A program made the position numbers and the translations under genes. Below are positions 54,474 to 63,225 of a stretch of 64,000 nucleotides of DNA, piece by piece. The notes under the pieces are model-generated. The model was not told the origin of the DNA and searched no databases. It was given only the letters and a program-made list of their open reading frames with translations. Within the stretch, counting starts at the first letter, position 1. Each line of letters starts with the position of its first letter. The stretch is taken from contig CANTEG010000007.1 in NCBI GenBank assembly GCA_947652735.1, positions 89,940-153,939 of the forward strand. Reading direction: 5' to 3'. The stretch comes from an uncultured Lachnospiraceae bacterium. Its GTDB lineage: Bacteria > Bacillota > Clostridia > Lachnospirales > Lachnospiraceae.

Positions 54474-54537
54474 GTAAGTACCGTTTATGGTACTTACCAT
54501 GTGATATACTTAAGCCCAAAAATATTTCTGGGCTTAA
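54474..54537. promoter_or_regulatory. two perfect hairpins in the cas6 leader
   Basis: GTAAGTACC (54474-54482) pairs with GGTACTTAC (54489-54497) around GTTTAT, and TTAAGCCCA (54510-54518) pairs with TGGGCTTAA (54529-54537). Neither is followed by a T-run. They lie between a TATAAT-like box (54444) and the AAAGGAGG of cas6, so they could be protein-binding or RNA control sites. Confidence 0.55.
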
Positions 54538-54574
54538 ATATAATAAAGAAATCAACATAGAAAGGAGGTCAAAT

Positions 54575-55303
54575 ATGAAGTTTGTTGCACAGTTTAATTT
54601 AAAACGAAAAACATTACCATCTGAGTGGCGTAAATTTATAATTTCTTACATGAAAAAATGTCTGTCAGAAGCAAATGAAGGAAAATATTTTGATACATAT
54701 TATGAAACGGGCAAAGATAAGCCGTTTACTTTATCGGTTAAATTTTGTTCTCCAGTATATGAACAGGATAAACTTATTGTTTCAGATCCAAAACTTAACT
54801 TATTTGTTTCAACACCTGATAGCAACACAGGATTTATACTGTTTTCTGCCATAGTTGCACAAAAAAGAAAAGAATTTCCTTTGCCAATGGAAAATTCCAT
54901 GACATTACATACTGTAAGGCAGCTTACAGAGAAAACAGTCAAAAGTAATCGGATTTTGATAAAAATGCAGGCACCTTTATGCATACGCAAACATTATCCT
55001 GATACAAATAAGGACTGGTATTATTCTGTTAAGCAACAAGATGAATTTTGCACGGAAGCAAAAAAAGTCTTATATGAGCAACTTAAATCGGCAGGATTTG
55101 CTGAAAATGAGTGTTTTGTAGATATCATACCTGTAAATGCTAAAGTAGCAATTATTCGACATTACGGAATTAAGATTGAGTGTTCACTGGGTGATTTTAT
55201 TTTAGAAGGAAGCCCTAAAGCGTTGGATTATCTTTCAAAAGCAGGAATGGGAAGCCGCAGATCATCATGCTTTGGAATGTTTAGCGTGATGGCAGAAGAA
55301 TAG
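54575..55303 (+). CDS. cas6: CRISPR RNA-processing endoribonuclease Cas6
   Basis: This 242-residue protein cuts the long CRISPR transcript within each repeat. The C-terminal glycine-rich loop AGMGSRRSSCFGMF at about 223-236 is the family hallmark and binds the RNA. LPSEWRKFIISYMKKCL and KPFTLSVKF match the N-terminal ferredoxin-like fold. Many Cas6 proteins have a catalytic His within the first 60 residues; there is none here before His112, so the active site must differ. AAAGGAGG lies 6-7 bases before the ATG. It is the first gene of the locus and ends 9 bases before cas8. Confidence 0.93.
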   Translation: MKFVAQFNLKRKTLPSEWRKFIISYMKKCLSEANEGKYFDTYYETGKDKPFTLSVKFCSPVYEQDKLIVSDPKLNLFVSTPDSNTGFILFSAIVAQKRKEFPLPMENSMTLHTVRQLTEKTVKSNRILIKMQAPLCIRKHYPDTNKDWYYSVKQQDEFCTEAKKVLYEQLKSAGFAENECFVDIIPVNAKVAIIRHYGIKIECSLGDFILEGSPKALDYLSKAGMGSRRSSCFGMFSVMAEE

Positions 55304-55312
55304 GAGGTATAC

Positions 55313-56752
55313 ATGAAAATAAAATTAGAAAACGATTCTTACGATACTCTCTTATTGCCTGTTGAATGGAGATTTTCCGCGGCACTGGTTGGTATCGTTA
55401 AATACTTCGATTATTTGGAAACAAAAGAAGGTAAAATCTTTTATGAAAAAACACGGAAAGGGGAGGAGTTACAGGTATATAAAGATATTGGCGGATATAT
55501 TGAGGGGATTAAATATAATCAATGTGATATAACAGAGGAACGGTATCTTATGTTTTGTGAGGATTATTTTGAAGATGAATTTCCTCATATACGAATAAGT
55601 AAGATGCTTGGAAAAGAAAATTATACAGAAGAAAATATAAACAATATTAATAAAGACCTAAAATTTAATACTGTCATGAAAAAGATTTTTAACGATATTA
55701 CGTTTGATGGCACAAACGAAACTATTATATTGGAAATGATTGAACAAAACAGATTGGAGCTAATACGAGAAACATATCGATTTAAATCAAATTTATACAG
55801 AAATTTTTGTAACACAAATAAATTATTTACTACTTCAAACCCTCATTGCAGGCTGCTCGGATATGATTTGGATGAAAACAGAAAAAGTCGTTCCGCTGCA
55901 TATCGGTTTGATAAGGATACATTCGTTGCAAATGATATAATTGAATTTGATTTTATCCCGTTTGCATTTCCGAATACACCTACCGCTTTCTTTGCAAATA
56001 ATAACTGCAATCTTTCCGCTTTATGTAAAACAAACGACACCATTAAAAGTGTCATGGAAGAAACCGTTATGATAAATGACAATAAGGTAGAGTTTGGAAA
56101 GTGGAAAACAAGGCTTATCAAAGGGTTTCTTAGTTCTGATGATTTTATGGATTATGATGTTGAAGTTATTATGAAAGAACGGGGTGACGACACACAATTT
56201 GAGTCATTTTATATTAATCATAATCAAATGGCGGCAATGAGAAAAATTTATAAAACATCAAATATAAGTTTTGTTTATAAGTATTCATATAATTATTGGT
56301 TAATTGTCGAAGAAGAAGTAATAGACTGCTGCATAAAGGGTACTTTTCTTGATGACTTATTAGAACGCCTCCTTGTAATTAGCTGTGACAAGGAACATGT
56401 TAATGCCAGTTATGTTATTGAGAAATTAATTAAAATTAATGTGGAATGGAAAGGGGTACAGAACATGGACGAAATCATATCAAGGGCTCAAAGGTCGGGC
56501 TATAAAATAGGGCAACAATTAGAAAAAAATAAAGCCAGCTCATATAAAAATAAACTTACAAATGCTATTATATCCCATGATTTTGATAGGATATTAGAAA
56601 TCATGATTCAGTTATCAGGATATATTGAACAGGAAATAAGAACAATTTATGACCTGATAGAACATAAGGATAACTATTCAGATATAGCTATTTGTTTTAC
56701 AAATGCATTGATACCTTATGAAAAGGAAAATCAAAATAACAAGGAGGATTAA
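55313..56752 (+). CDS. cas8b: Cascade large subunit Cas8 (Cas8b1/Cst1-like)
   Basis: This 479-residue protein sits at the place of the large subunit in a I-B locus: after cas6, before cas7. SYDTLLLPVEWRFSAALVGI and NPHCRLLGYDLDENRKSRSA and a helical C-terminal region (SRAQRSGYKIGQQLEKNK) fit the Cst1 group of type I-B (Tneap). The CxxC pairs that give many Cst1 proteins a zinc site are not present. Large subunits find the PAM and start R-loop formation. Sequence likeness is weak, as is normal for Cas8, so the name rests partly on gene order. AGGAGG lies 6 bases before its ATG. Confidence 0.82.
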   Translation: MKIKLENDSYDTLLLPVEWRFSAALVGIVKYFDYLETKEGKIFYEKTRKGEELQVYKDIGGYIEGIKYNQCDITEERYLMFCEDYFEDEFPHIRISKMLGKENYTEENINNINKDLKFNTVMKKIFNDITFDGTNETIILEMIEQNRLELIRETYRFKSNLYRNFCNTNKLFTTSNPHCRLLGYDLDENRKSRSAAYRFDKDTFVANDIIEFDFIPFAFPNTPTAFFANNNCNLSALCKTNDTIKSVMEETVMINDNKVEFGKWKTRLIKGFLSSDDFMDYDVEVIMKERGDDTQFESFYINHNQMAAMRKIYKTSNISFVYKYSYNYWLIVEEEVIDCCIKGTFLDDLLERLLVISCDKEHVNASYVIEKLIKINVEWKGVQNMDEIISRAQRSGYKIGQQLEKNKASSYKNKLTNAIISHDFDRILEIMIQLSGYIEQEIRTIYDLIEHKDNYSDIAICFTNALIPYEKENQNNKED

Positions 56753-56754
56753 TT

Positions 56755-57651
56755 ATGGAAATTAAATCAGCAAAAGCAGTAACATTAACGGTAGTAGCAA
56801 ATATGTCAAGTAACTATGGAGAGGGACTGGGCAATGCTTCCAGTGTACAAAAGGTATATAAAAATCAAAAGCAGTATGCAACAAGAAGTCGTGAAAGTTT
56901 AAAAAATGCTATCTGTATGCAGTCAGGACTTTATGATGACCTTGAAACTTCACTAGATAAGGTTATGCAGAAAAAGGTTGCAAAGGAATTAAATGCATCA
57001 AATTGCAGGGCATTAGAGGGTGGTTATATGTCAACGTCTGGTATGACATATGTAAGAAAAAGCTCATTTTATCTTACGGATGCAGTTTCAGTGGACACAT
57101 TTGTAAACGAACTTAGATTTCACAATAACCTGCATCTTGCAAACACGCATGCAAAAGCAAATAATTTAAGTGTGCAGAATGATGCAGACAAAACAGGACT
57201 TATGCCATATCAGTATGAGTATGATAAGTCCCTAAAAATTTATAGTATTACAATTGACTTAGAACGTGTCGGTGTTGATGAAAACTTTAAAGAAGAAGCT
57301 GACAACAAAGAAAAGGCAGAACGTGTTAAATCCATATTATCTGCTGTCGAGACACTGTCACTAACCGTTAAAGGCAATATGGATAATGCAGAACCACTTT
57401 TTGTAATCGGTGGTCTTACATCAAGAAAAACACACTTCTTTGAAAATGTTGTAAAAATTAAAAATAATGCTTTGGTTCTTGAGGAAGGGATTGAAAGCAA
57501 ATTGAACAGTGATATTGGAAACTTTAAAGCAGGAGTATTAAAATGCGGGCAGTTGGATAATGAAAATGACATCGTTAATCAGTTAAATGCCGAGACAACC
57601 TCTGACTTTTTTAAGAAGTTAAGAACGGAGATTGATAAGTATTATAACTAG
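56755..57651 (+). CDS. cas7: Cascade backbone subunit Cas7 (Cst2/DevR-like)
   Basis: This 298-residue protein forms the helical backbone that holds the crRNA. ITLTVVANMSSNYGEG-like start (AVTLTVVANMSSNYGEGLG), the block GGYMSTSGMTYVRKSSF and the late FVIGGLTSRKTHFFENVV match the Cas7/Cst2/DevR family. The RAMP-type fold is expected in the middle. AAGGAGG lies before the ATG, and only 2 bases separate it from cas8. As in Cascade, several copies of this protein would be made per complex; no internal signal for higher expression is visible. Confidence 0.92.
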   Translation: MEIKSAKAVTLTVVANMSSNYGEGLGNASSVQKVYKNQKQYATRSRESLKNAICMQSGLYDDLETSLDKVMQKKVAKELNASNCRALEGGYMSTSGMTYVRKSSFYLTDAVSVDTFVNELRFHNNLHLANTHAKANNLSVQNDADKTGLMPYQYEYDKSLKIYSITIDLERVGVDENFKEEADNKEKAERVKSILSAVETLSLTVKGNMDNAEPLFVIGGLTSRKTHFFENVVKIKNNALVLEEGIESKLNSDIGNFKAGVLKCGQLDNENDIVNQLNAETTSDFFKKLRTEIDKYYN

Positions 57652-57662
57652 GAGGTGTATGA

Positions 57663-58730
57663 TTGAGAGCATTAAGAATTCATTTAAAACAAAGCTCCGC
57701 TAATTATAGGCGGGAAGAAACGATTAATAATAAAATGACATATCCTTTACCACCATACTCAACTGTTATAGGGGCATTACATAATGCATGCAAATATACA
57801 GAATATCATGATATGGATATTAGTATTCAGGGTACTTATGGCAGTATGGGGAAAGAAGTATATTTTGATAACTGTTTCCTTAATAATCTCCAAAACGACA
57901 GAGGAATATTAGTTAAAATGTCAAATGAAGATGCGTTGTCAAACGGATTTGTTATCGTTGCGGAAGCTAAAAAATCACAGGGAAATGACTTTCGAAAAGG
58001 CATTACAATAGATGTTATAAATCAAGCTTATCTGGATGAATATAGAGATTTAAAGGATATAGGTGATGAAATAGACCAGTTTATGAAGAAAAGGATTAAG
58101 CCTGTGCTGGACATGATAAAAATTCGTAAAAAAAGTTTAGCTGCCTTAAAGAAAAACACAGAGTTACCTAAAGATAGAATGAATAAGGTTATTGCACGAG
58201 AGAAAGAAATTAAGCTGCTTGAAAAGGATATTAACCAAAGGGTAAAGGATTATGAAACTGAACATTATAATATTCCTATATCCAAATTCCGAACCTTAAC
58301 GAGAGGTCCCAAATTCTATGAGGTTTTGTATGATGTTGAACTGATTATACATGTTGCTTCCAGTGAGGAAACATTGAATTGTATATATAATCATTTAGGA
58401 GAGTTGACTTCCATAGGCAGAAGTGAAGACTTTGTGGAGTTAATCGAGGAGGACACAGGTTTTACGGAGCTACATGCTATAAATAACCTGTATCATTGTG
58501 AACATGGTGCCTACTTACGGATTGATACTGATGATTTGTACCCTAAAAGAGAAGGAATACCTGCATATGGTACAAGATATTTATTGAATAAAAATTATGT
58601 ACTGTCAGACAACGGCAAGCAGAGACTTTTTAATAAGAAATTGGTAACATATGTATCAAATTTTGATGTCGATGAAGATGCTGTGGAGTTAATGATTGAT
58701 GATAAAGGTAATATTGTAAGTTTAGTTTAA
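57663..58730 (+). CDS. cas5: Cascade subunit Cas5 with an extra helical insertion
   Basis: This protein of 355 residues caps the 5' handle of the crRNA. The N-terminal RAMP motif is ALRIHLKQSSANYRREETI, and YPLPPYSTVIGALHNACKYT and LTRGPKFYEVLYDVELIIH are typical of Cas5t. Between about residues 122 and 200 it has a charged, helical stretch (EIDQFMKKRIKPVLDMIKIR, then EKEIKLLEKDINQRVKD) that could form a coiled coil, making it about 100 residues longer than many Cas5 proteins. The start is a TTG 6 bases after GGAGGT; an ATG at 57659 is out of frame. Confidence 0.88.
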   Translation: MRALRIHLKQSSANYRREETINNKMTYPLPPYSTVIGALHNACKYTEYHDMDISIQGTYGSMGKEVYFDNCFLNNLQNDRGILVKMSNEDALSNGFVIVAEAKKSQGNDFRKGITIDVINQAYLDEYRDLKDIGDEIDQFMKKRIKPVLDMIKIRKKSLAALKKNTELPKDRMNKVIAREKEIKLLEKDINQRVKDYETEHYNIPISKFRTLTRGPKFYEVLYDVELIIHVASSEETLNCIYNHLGELTSIGRSEDFVELIEEDTGFTELHAINNLYHCEHGAYLRIDTDDLYPKREGIPAYGTRYLLNKNYVLSDNGKQRLFNKKLVTYVSNFDVDEDAVELMIDDKGNIVSLV

Positions 58731-58752
58731 TCTAAAGAGGAGGCATGTACTT

Positions 58753-61095
58753 TTGCTTGAAAATTTATATGAAGTAAAAGCGTTACACAGTGAATTAAGC
58801 GAAAAATATGGAAAAAGTGATAAACATTCAAGTAAAGCTCAAACGATACGGGAGCATACAGATATGCTGCTTAAAGAGGCATCTGATTTATTTGAATTAA
58901 ACTATATAAATGAACATGAGTACATGCTTCTTTGTTATGCCTGTGAGCGACATGATTATGGAAAAATAAATGAAAAAATGCAGGACAGAATGGAAAAACA
59001 TTATAGTTTTAATCCAGACAATGAAGTTCAACATAATATACTTTCATCACTGTTTATCCATTCTGAAGATTTTGAACAAACTAGTGATTTTATAAGTGTA
59101 TTATATGCTGTTTTATATCATCATGACAAAATAGGTTCCTCAGAGAGTTTAACTTCATATCTTATTACAAGATATAAAAGCGGTTATATTAAGGAATTTA
59201 TTGAAAAATATAGGGGAAAGGGAGCAAATGATCCTAATCGTAAGGCATTAAAATTTATAGGTAAAGCTCTGGAATATCGGGACTGTGACAGAAACGATAG
59301 GAGTGTAGACTTAGATACATACGAAATCTACATGCAAATGATAAAAATGAAAGGGCTTTTACATAAATGTGATTATAGTGCCAGTGCATCTGAAAAATGT
59401 GAGTATCAAAACAATTTTTTATTAGAATCATTAGAACTTCATTTAAGGGATTTGTCTTCAGAATATAAGAAAGCAAGCTGGAATGAGTTGCAAGATTTTA
59501 CACATGCTAATTCAGAAAATAATATTATTGTTGTTGCACCGACGGGTGCAGGAAAAACGGAAGCCGGATTGCTATGGGCGGGGAACAATAAGTGTTTTTT
59601 TGTACTTCCGTTAAAGACAGCAATAAATGCAATATATGACAGAATACGAACCCACATCATAAAAGATAAAAATATTGATGAAAGAATTGCGATACTTCAT
59701 TCAGATATGCAATCTTACTATTATAATGAAGTATTTGATTCATCAAATCAGGACGAAGAAAATTTGATTTTTGATTATATTAACAGAAGCAGACAGCTTT
59801 CGCTTCCCATAACAGTATCAACAATGGATCAGCTCTTTGATTTTACGTTGAAGTATTATGGTTATGAATTGAAGTTAGCTACGCTTTCCTATTCCAAAAT
59901 TATTATTGATGAAATACAAATGTATTCTGCTGATTTGCTTGCGTATCTCATATTTGGAATAGAAAAAATTGTGGAGATGGGTGGAAAAGTAGCAGTGCTT
60001 ACAGCCACATTACCTCCTTTCGTCAAACAAAAATTATGTGATGCAATGCAGCAAAATTATATATCGCAGGATTTTTCTTATATGGGAACTACAAGACATA
60101 ACATAAGGGTTTATGAAAGTCAGCTTTCCTCAACAGATATAGTATCATTTTGGAGAAACAGTATTGACTTACCAAGTTGTAAAATACTTGTAATATGTAA
60201 TAGTATAGGAACAGCACAACGTATCTATAATGAGTTACAAATGGATTTAGACGATATAAAAATAAATTTGTTACATTCACGTTTTACAAGCAATGACAGA
60301 AGCAAAAAAGAAATAGCTATTATGGAAACAGGTAAAACTGAAAGCAGCAGTCATGAAATCTGGGTTGCAACATCTGTTGTAGAAGCAAGCTTAGATATAG
60401 ATTTTGATTTTCTGTTTACGGAATTGCTTGACCTATTTTCATTATTTCAGCGATTTGGACGAATTAACAGAAAAGGGTATAAAAGCATCGATACTCCTAA
60501 CTGCTACATATATACTGAGCTTCAGGACAAGCCGCTTGAGTATTATCGTAAGAATGATAAACAAATCAGTTTTGTAGATAATGATATTTATGATTTATCC
60601 AAAAAAGCTATTTTAACTGTTAACGGAGTGATTAGCGAGGAAAAGAAAACAGATTTAATTGATACATATTTATCTGAAGAAAATTTACATAATTCTGGAT
60701 ATGTAGAAAGGTACAATAAAGCAATTGATTATTTGAAACAAATATATACCTATGAAAAAAATGATACAAAACACAATATCAGGAACATAGATAATATAGA
60801 TATCATACCGCATTCAGTGTATGAAGATAATATGGAAACTATTAATGAGGCGGAAGAACATTTAAATTCGAAAGACCTTACACGAATGGATCGTATTAAA
60901 TATACGGAGATAATTAGAGGCTTTATTGTGTCTATTCCATATTGGATGTTGACATCAGGACGCCCTTTGCATGTTACAACAATAAAACTGAACAGATATA
61001 TGTGTATTCCTGTAATTGAATGTGACTATACAAGTGAAGTCGGATTAACCAGGATACACAGAGTAGCGAAAAACGGAAAAGCATCTTTTATTTAA
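58753..61095 (+). CDS. cas3: CRISPR helicase-nuclease Cas3 (HD plus DExH)
   Basis: This 780-residue protein degrades target DNA after Cascade recognises it. The N-terminal HD nuclease shows REHTD (His35), ERHDYGK (His67, Asp68), VQHNILS (His94) and YHHDK (near 123). The helicase has Walker A PTGAGKT at 263-269, DEIQ at 386-389 (a variant of DExH), motif III LTATLPP near 417, and motif VI FQRFGRINRKG near 568. Both parts are intact. A TTG start lies 9 bases after GAGGAGG; no in-frame ATG is nearby. The C-terminus (YTSEVGLTRI...) looks complete. A 134-base structured gap separates it from cas4. Confidence 0.95.
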   Translation: MLENLYEVKALHSELSEKYGKSDKHSSKAQTIREHTDMLLKEASDLFELNYINEHEYMLLCYACERHDYGKINEKMQDRMEKHYSFNPDNEVQHNILSSLFIHSEDFEQTSDFISVLYAVLYHHDKIGSSESLTSYLITRYKSGYIKEFIEKYRGKGANDPNRKALKFIGKALEYRDCDRNDRSVDLDTYEIYMQMIKMKGLLHKCDYSASASEKCEYQNNFLLESLELHLRDLSSEYKKASWNELQDFTHANSENNIIVVAPTGAGKTEAGLLWAGNNKCFFVLPLKTAINAIYDRIRTHIIKDKNIDERIAILHSDMQSYYYNEVFDSSNQDEENLIFDYINRSRQLSLPITVSTMDQLFDFTLKYYGYELKLATLSYSKIIIDEIQMYSADLLAYLIFGIEKIVEMGGKVAVLTATLPPFVKQKLCDAMQQNYISQDFSYMGTTRHNIRVYESQLSSTDIVSFWRNSIDLPSCKILVICNSIGTAQRIYNELQMDLDDIKINLLHSRFTSNDRSKKEIAIMETGKTESSSHEIWVATSVVEASLDIDFDFLFTELLDLFSLFQRFGRINRKGYKSIDTPNCYIYTELQDKPLEYYRKNDKQISFVDNDIYDLSKKAILTVNGVISEEKKTDLIDTYLSEENLHNSGYVERYNKAIDYLKQIYTYEKNDTKHNIRNIDNIDIIPHSVYEDNMETINEAEEHLNSKDLTRMDRIKYTEIIRGFIVSIPYWMLTSGRPLHVTTIKLNRYMCIPVIECDYTSEVGLTRIHRVAKNGKASFI

Positions 61096-61100
61096 GGTTG

Positions 61101-61170
61101 TGTCAAGTTTTCTGTGAAAACTTGACATGTAGCGTCAGCCCGTGGGTTCTCGATTTACAAAGTAAATCGA
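61101..61170. other. two strong hairpins in the cas3-cas4 junction
   Basis: TGTCAAGTTTTC (61101-61112) pairs perfectly with GAAAACTTGACA (61116-61127) around TGT, and TCGATTTAC (61150-61158) pairs with GTAAATCGA (61162-61170) around AAA. A weaker GC-rich fold (AGCCC/GGGTT) lies between. There is no T-run, so it is not a classic terminator. It may be an RNA processing site, an attenuator between effector and adaptation genes, or the remains of a small mobile repeat. Confidence 0.75.
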
Positions 61171-61229
61171 AACAGGTGCTGAAAGAAAGTTTGGAATGGG
61201 ATGATGTTCAAAAGGTAGGAGAGAATAAT

Positions 61230-61727
61230 ATGACAGAAGAAAATGTTACGGGCATTATGGTGTATTACTATTATGTATGTAAGCGCAAGCTTTGGTATTA
61301 TATTCACGAAATACGAATGGAACATGACAATCAAAATGTAAAATTGGGTAAATTATTGGATGAAACAGCATATGCAAGGGACAACAAGCATGTAATGATT
61401 GATGGTGTGATTAATGTAGATTTTATTAAAGGAAATAATGTGATACATGAAATCAAAAAGAGCAAAAGTATAGAGGAAGCAGGTATCATGCAGGTTAAAT
61501 ATTATCTGTATTACCTATATAAAAAGGGACTTTGCGATATGACTGCCAAAATTGATTATCCGTTAATTAAACAAAGCATTTCAGTGGAACTATGTGACGA
61601 TGATTTCTCTACTTTGGATAAGGTAGTGAAAGATATTGTAGCCATTGCAGGCATGGATAATGCATATGAAATCAATAAGAATACTATTTGTAAAAAATGT
61701 GCGTATTTTGATTTATGCTACATATAG
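61230..61727 (+). CDS. cas4: CRISPR adaptation nuclease Cas4
   Basis: This 165-residue exonuclease trims pre-spacers and checks the PAM. Cys17 (VCKRKLW) and the C-terminal Cys154, Cys157 and Cys163 (CKKCAYFDLC) form the Fe-S site. RecB-like nuclease residues lie in NVDF (Asp64), HEIKKSK (Glu74, Lys76) and GIMQVKYYLYYL (Gln88). The frame is open back to 61098 through the hairpin region, but TAGGAGAG lies about 7 bases before the ATG at 61230, and the protein then starts as Cas4 does. It overlaps the upstream frame of cas1 but ends 17 bases before its true start. Confidence 0.93.
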   Translation: MTEENVTGIMVYYYYVCKRKLWYYIHEIRMEHDNQNVKLGKLLDETAYARDNKHVMIDGVINVDFIKGNNVIHEIKKSKSIEEAGIMQVKYYLYYLYKKGLCDMTAKIDYPLIKQSISVELCDDDFSTLDKVVKDIVAIAGMDNAYEINKNTICKKCAYFDLCYI

Positions 61728-61744
61728 AATGTACAGGAGGTATT

Positions 61745-62737
61745 ATGGAGGAAAGTTATTACTTTTTTACAGAGGGCAAAATCAGTCGTAAGGATAACAC
61801 CTTGCGTTTTGAGTCATCAGACGGAAATAAACGTGACCTTCCCATAGAAAATGTGGATGACATATACATTATGTCAGAAATGTCTTTTAATACAAGCTTG
61901 CTCAATCTTTTAGGAAATAATGGGGTTGCGGTACATTTTTTTAATTATTATCAATTTTATATCGGAAGTTTTTATCCGCGTGAACAAAGACTTGCTGGAA
62001 AACTTCTGACACAACAGGTTGAGCATTATACAAATTATGAAAAACGTATGGAAATTGCACAAGCATTCATTTTAGCCGCAGCCAATAATATGTACAGAAA
62101 TCTGCGTTATTATAATGGTAGGGGTAAAAATGTGAAAGAATATATGGAGCAGATTGAAAGCCATAAAAGAAATATTATCGATACAGGTACAATACAGGAA
62201 TTAATGGGTGTCGAGGGAAATATAAGAAAAACATATTATAAAGCATGGAACATTATTATTGATCAAAATATTGACTTTCAAAAGAGAGTGATGCACCCAC
62301 CAGACAATATGATTAACAGTATTATTTCTTTTGTTAATTCGCTCATCTATACGAAAGTGCTTACAGAAATATATAAAACACAATTAAATCCTACAATAAG
62401 CTATTTACATGAACCAGGAACAAAAAGATTTTCACTTGCCTTGGATTTAGCAGAAATTTTCAAACCACTTATCGGGGACAGATTAATTTTTTCATTATTA
62501 AACCGTAATCAAATTACTAAGGAAAGTTTTACATCAGAATTAAATGGACTACAGCTTACCAAGAAAGCATCTCAGACAATTGTTGAAGAACTAGATGATA
62601 AATTGAGAACAACCATTAAACATCGAGATTTAAATAAGTATGTATCATATCAATATCTTATGAGGCTAGAAGTATTCAAGTTAATAAAGCACATAATAGG
62701 CGAGAAGAAGTATGAAGGTTTTGAGATTTGGTGGTAA
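61745..62737 (+). CDS. cas1: CRISPR integrase Cas1
   Basis: This 330-residue protein inserts new spacers into the array. The catalytic residues are Glu157 in GVEGNIRKTYYKAW, His222 in ISYLHEPGTKRF and the acidic pair in LALDLAEIFKP (Asp234/Glu237). The N-terminal beta domain has IENVDDIYIMSEMSFN. AGGAGGT lies 6 bases before the ATG at 61745; the frame is open to 61715, but that part overlaps cas4 and has no site. All family motifs are intact. Confidence 0.97.
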   Translation: MEESYYFFTEGKISRKDNTLRFESSDGNKRDLPIENVDDIYIMSEMSFNTSLLNLLGNNGVAVHFFNYYQFYIGSFYPREQRLAGKLLTQQVEHYTNYEKRMEIAQAFILAAANNMYRNLRYYNGRGKNVKEYMEQIESHKRNIIDTGTIQELMGVEGNIRKTYYKAWNIIIDQNIDFQKRVMHPPDNMINSIISFVNSLIYTKVLTEIYKTQLNPTISYLHEPGTKRFSLALDLAEIFKPLIGDRLIFSLLNRNQITKESFTSELNGLQLTKKASQTIVEELDDKLRTTIKHRDLNKYVSYQYLMRLEVFKLIKHIIGEKKYEGFEIWW

Positions 62738-62778
62738 TTGATATTTAATAAATAAAAACAATAATTGGGGGAATAAAT

Positions 62779-63057
62779 ATGTATGCCATTTTAGTATATG
62801 ATATAGTTACGGATACACAAGGAAAAAAGAATTTACCTAATGTGTTTAAGATATGCAAAAAATATCTTTCGCACATACAAAATTCTGTTTTTGAAGGTAA
62901 CATAACAGAAGCAGGAGTTATTGCATTAAAGGCAGAACTGAAAAATTACATTAGAAAAGAACAAGATTCTGTAATACTATTTACAGCACGTGATGAGAAA
63001 TGGTTAAAAAAAGAATTTTTAGGCTGTTCTGATGATAAAACATCACGTTTTATATAA
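62779..63057 (+). CDS. cas2: CRISPR adaptation protein Cas2
   Basis: This 92-residue protein forms the core of the Cas1-Cas2 integration complex. The ferredoxin-like fold is seen in MYAILVYDIV (with Asp8), KICKKYLSHIQNSVFEGNI and DSVILFTARDEKW. The length is normal. GGGGG lies 7 bases before the ATG. The CRISPR leader starts right behind its stop codon. Confidence 0.96.
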   Translation: MYAILVYDIVTDTQGKKNLPNVFKICKKYLSHIQNSVFEGNITEAGVIALKAELKNYIRKEQDSVILFTARDEKWLKKEFLGCSDDKTSRFI

Positions 63058-63225
63058 TTTGTCGACTTTAGATACTGTAGAAATCACCGTATGTCGACAA
63101 TCGTTATTTTTCAAAGAGTATTGTGTTTTTAATTCAATGTGTTATCATAATTATGTTCATTCATCTATAGGTAGACAATATATAGACTTAGAATCAAGTA
63201 AATACAAGGTCTTGCAATAAGACGG
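63058..63225 (+). promoter_or_regulatory. CRISPR leader
   Basis: These 168 A/T-rich bases lie between cas2 and the first repeat and should hold the array promoter and the Cas1-Cas2 docking sequence. TTGTCGAC (63059-63066) and GTCGACAA (63093-63100) form an inverted repeat. TTGTGT (63121-63126) and TATCAT (63143-63148), 16 bases apart, are a possible promoter. A reading frame through this region is not likely to be a gene. Confidence 0.7.

Noticed and set aside
61098-61229. Upstream extension of cas4 or lost C-terminal part of cas3
   Set aside because: The stretch is made of two hairpins, has no ribosome binding site at its start, and both Cas3 and Cas4 have complete-looking ends without it.
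63032-63220. Small open frame covering the end of cas2 and the CRISPR leader
   Set aside because: It has no proper ribosome binding site, overlaps cas2 out of frame and covers the region expected to be the non-coding leader.
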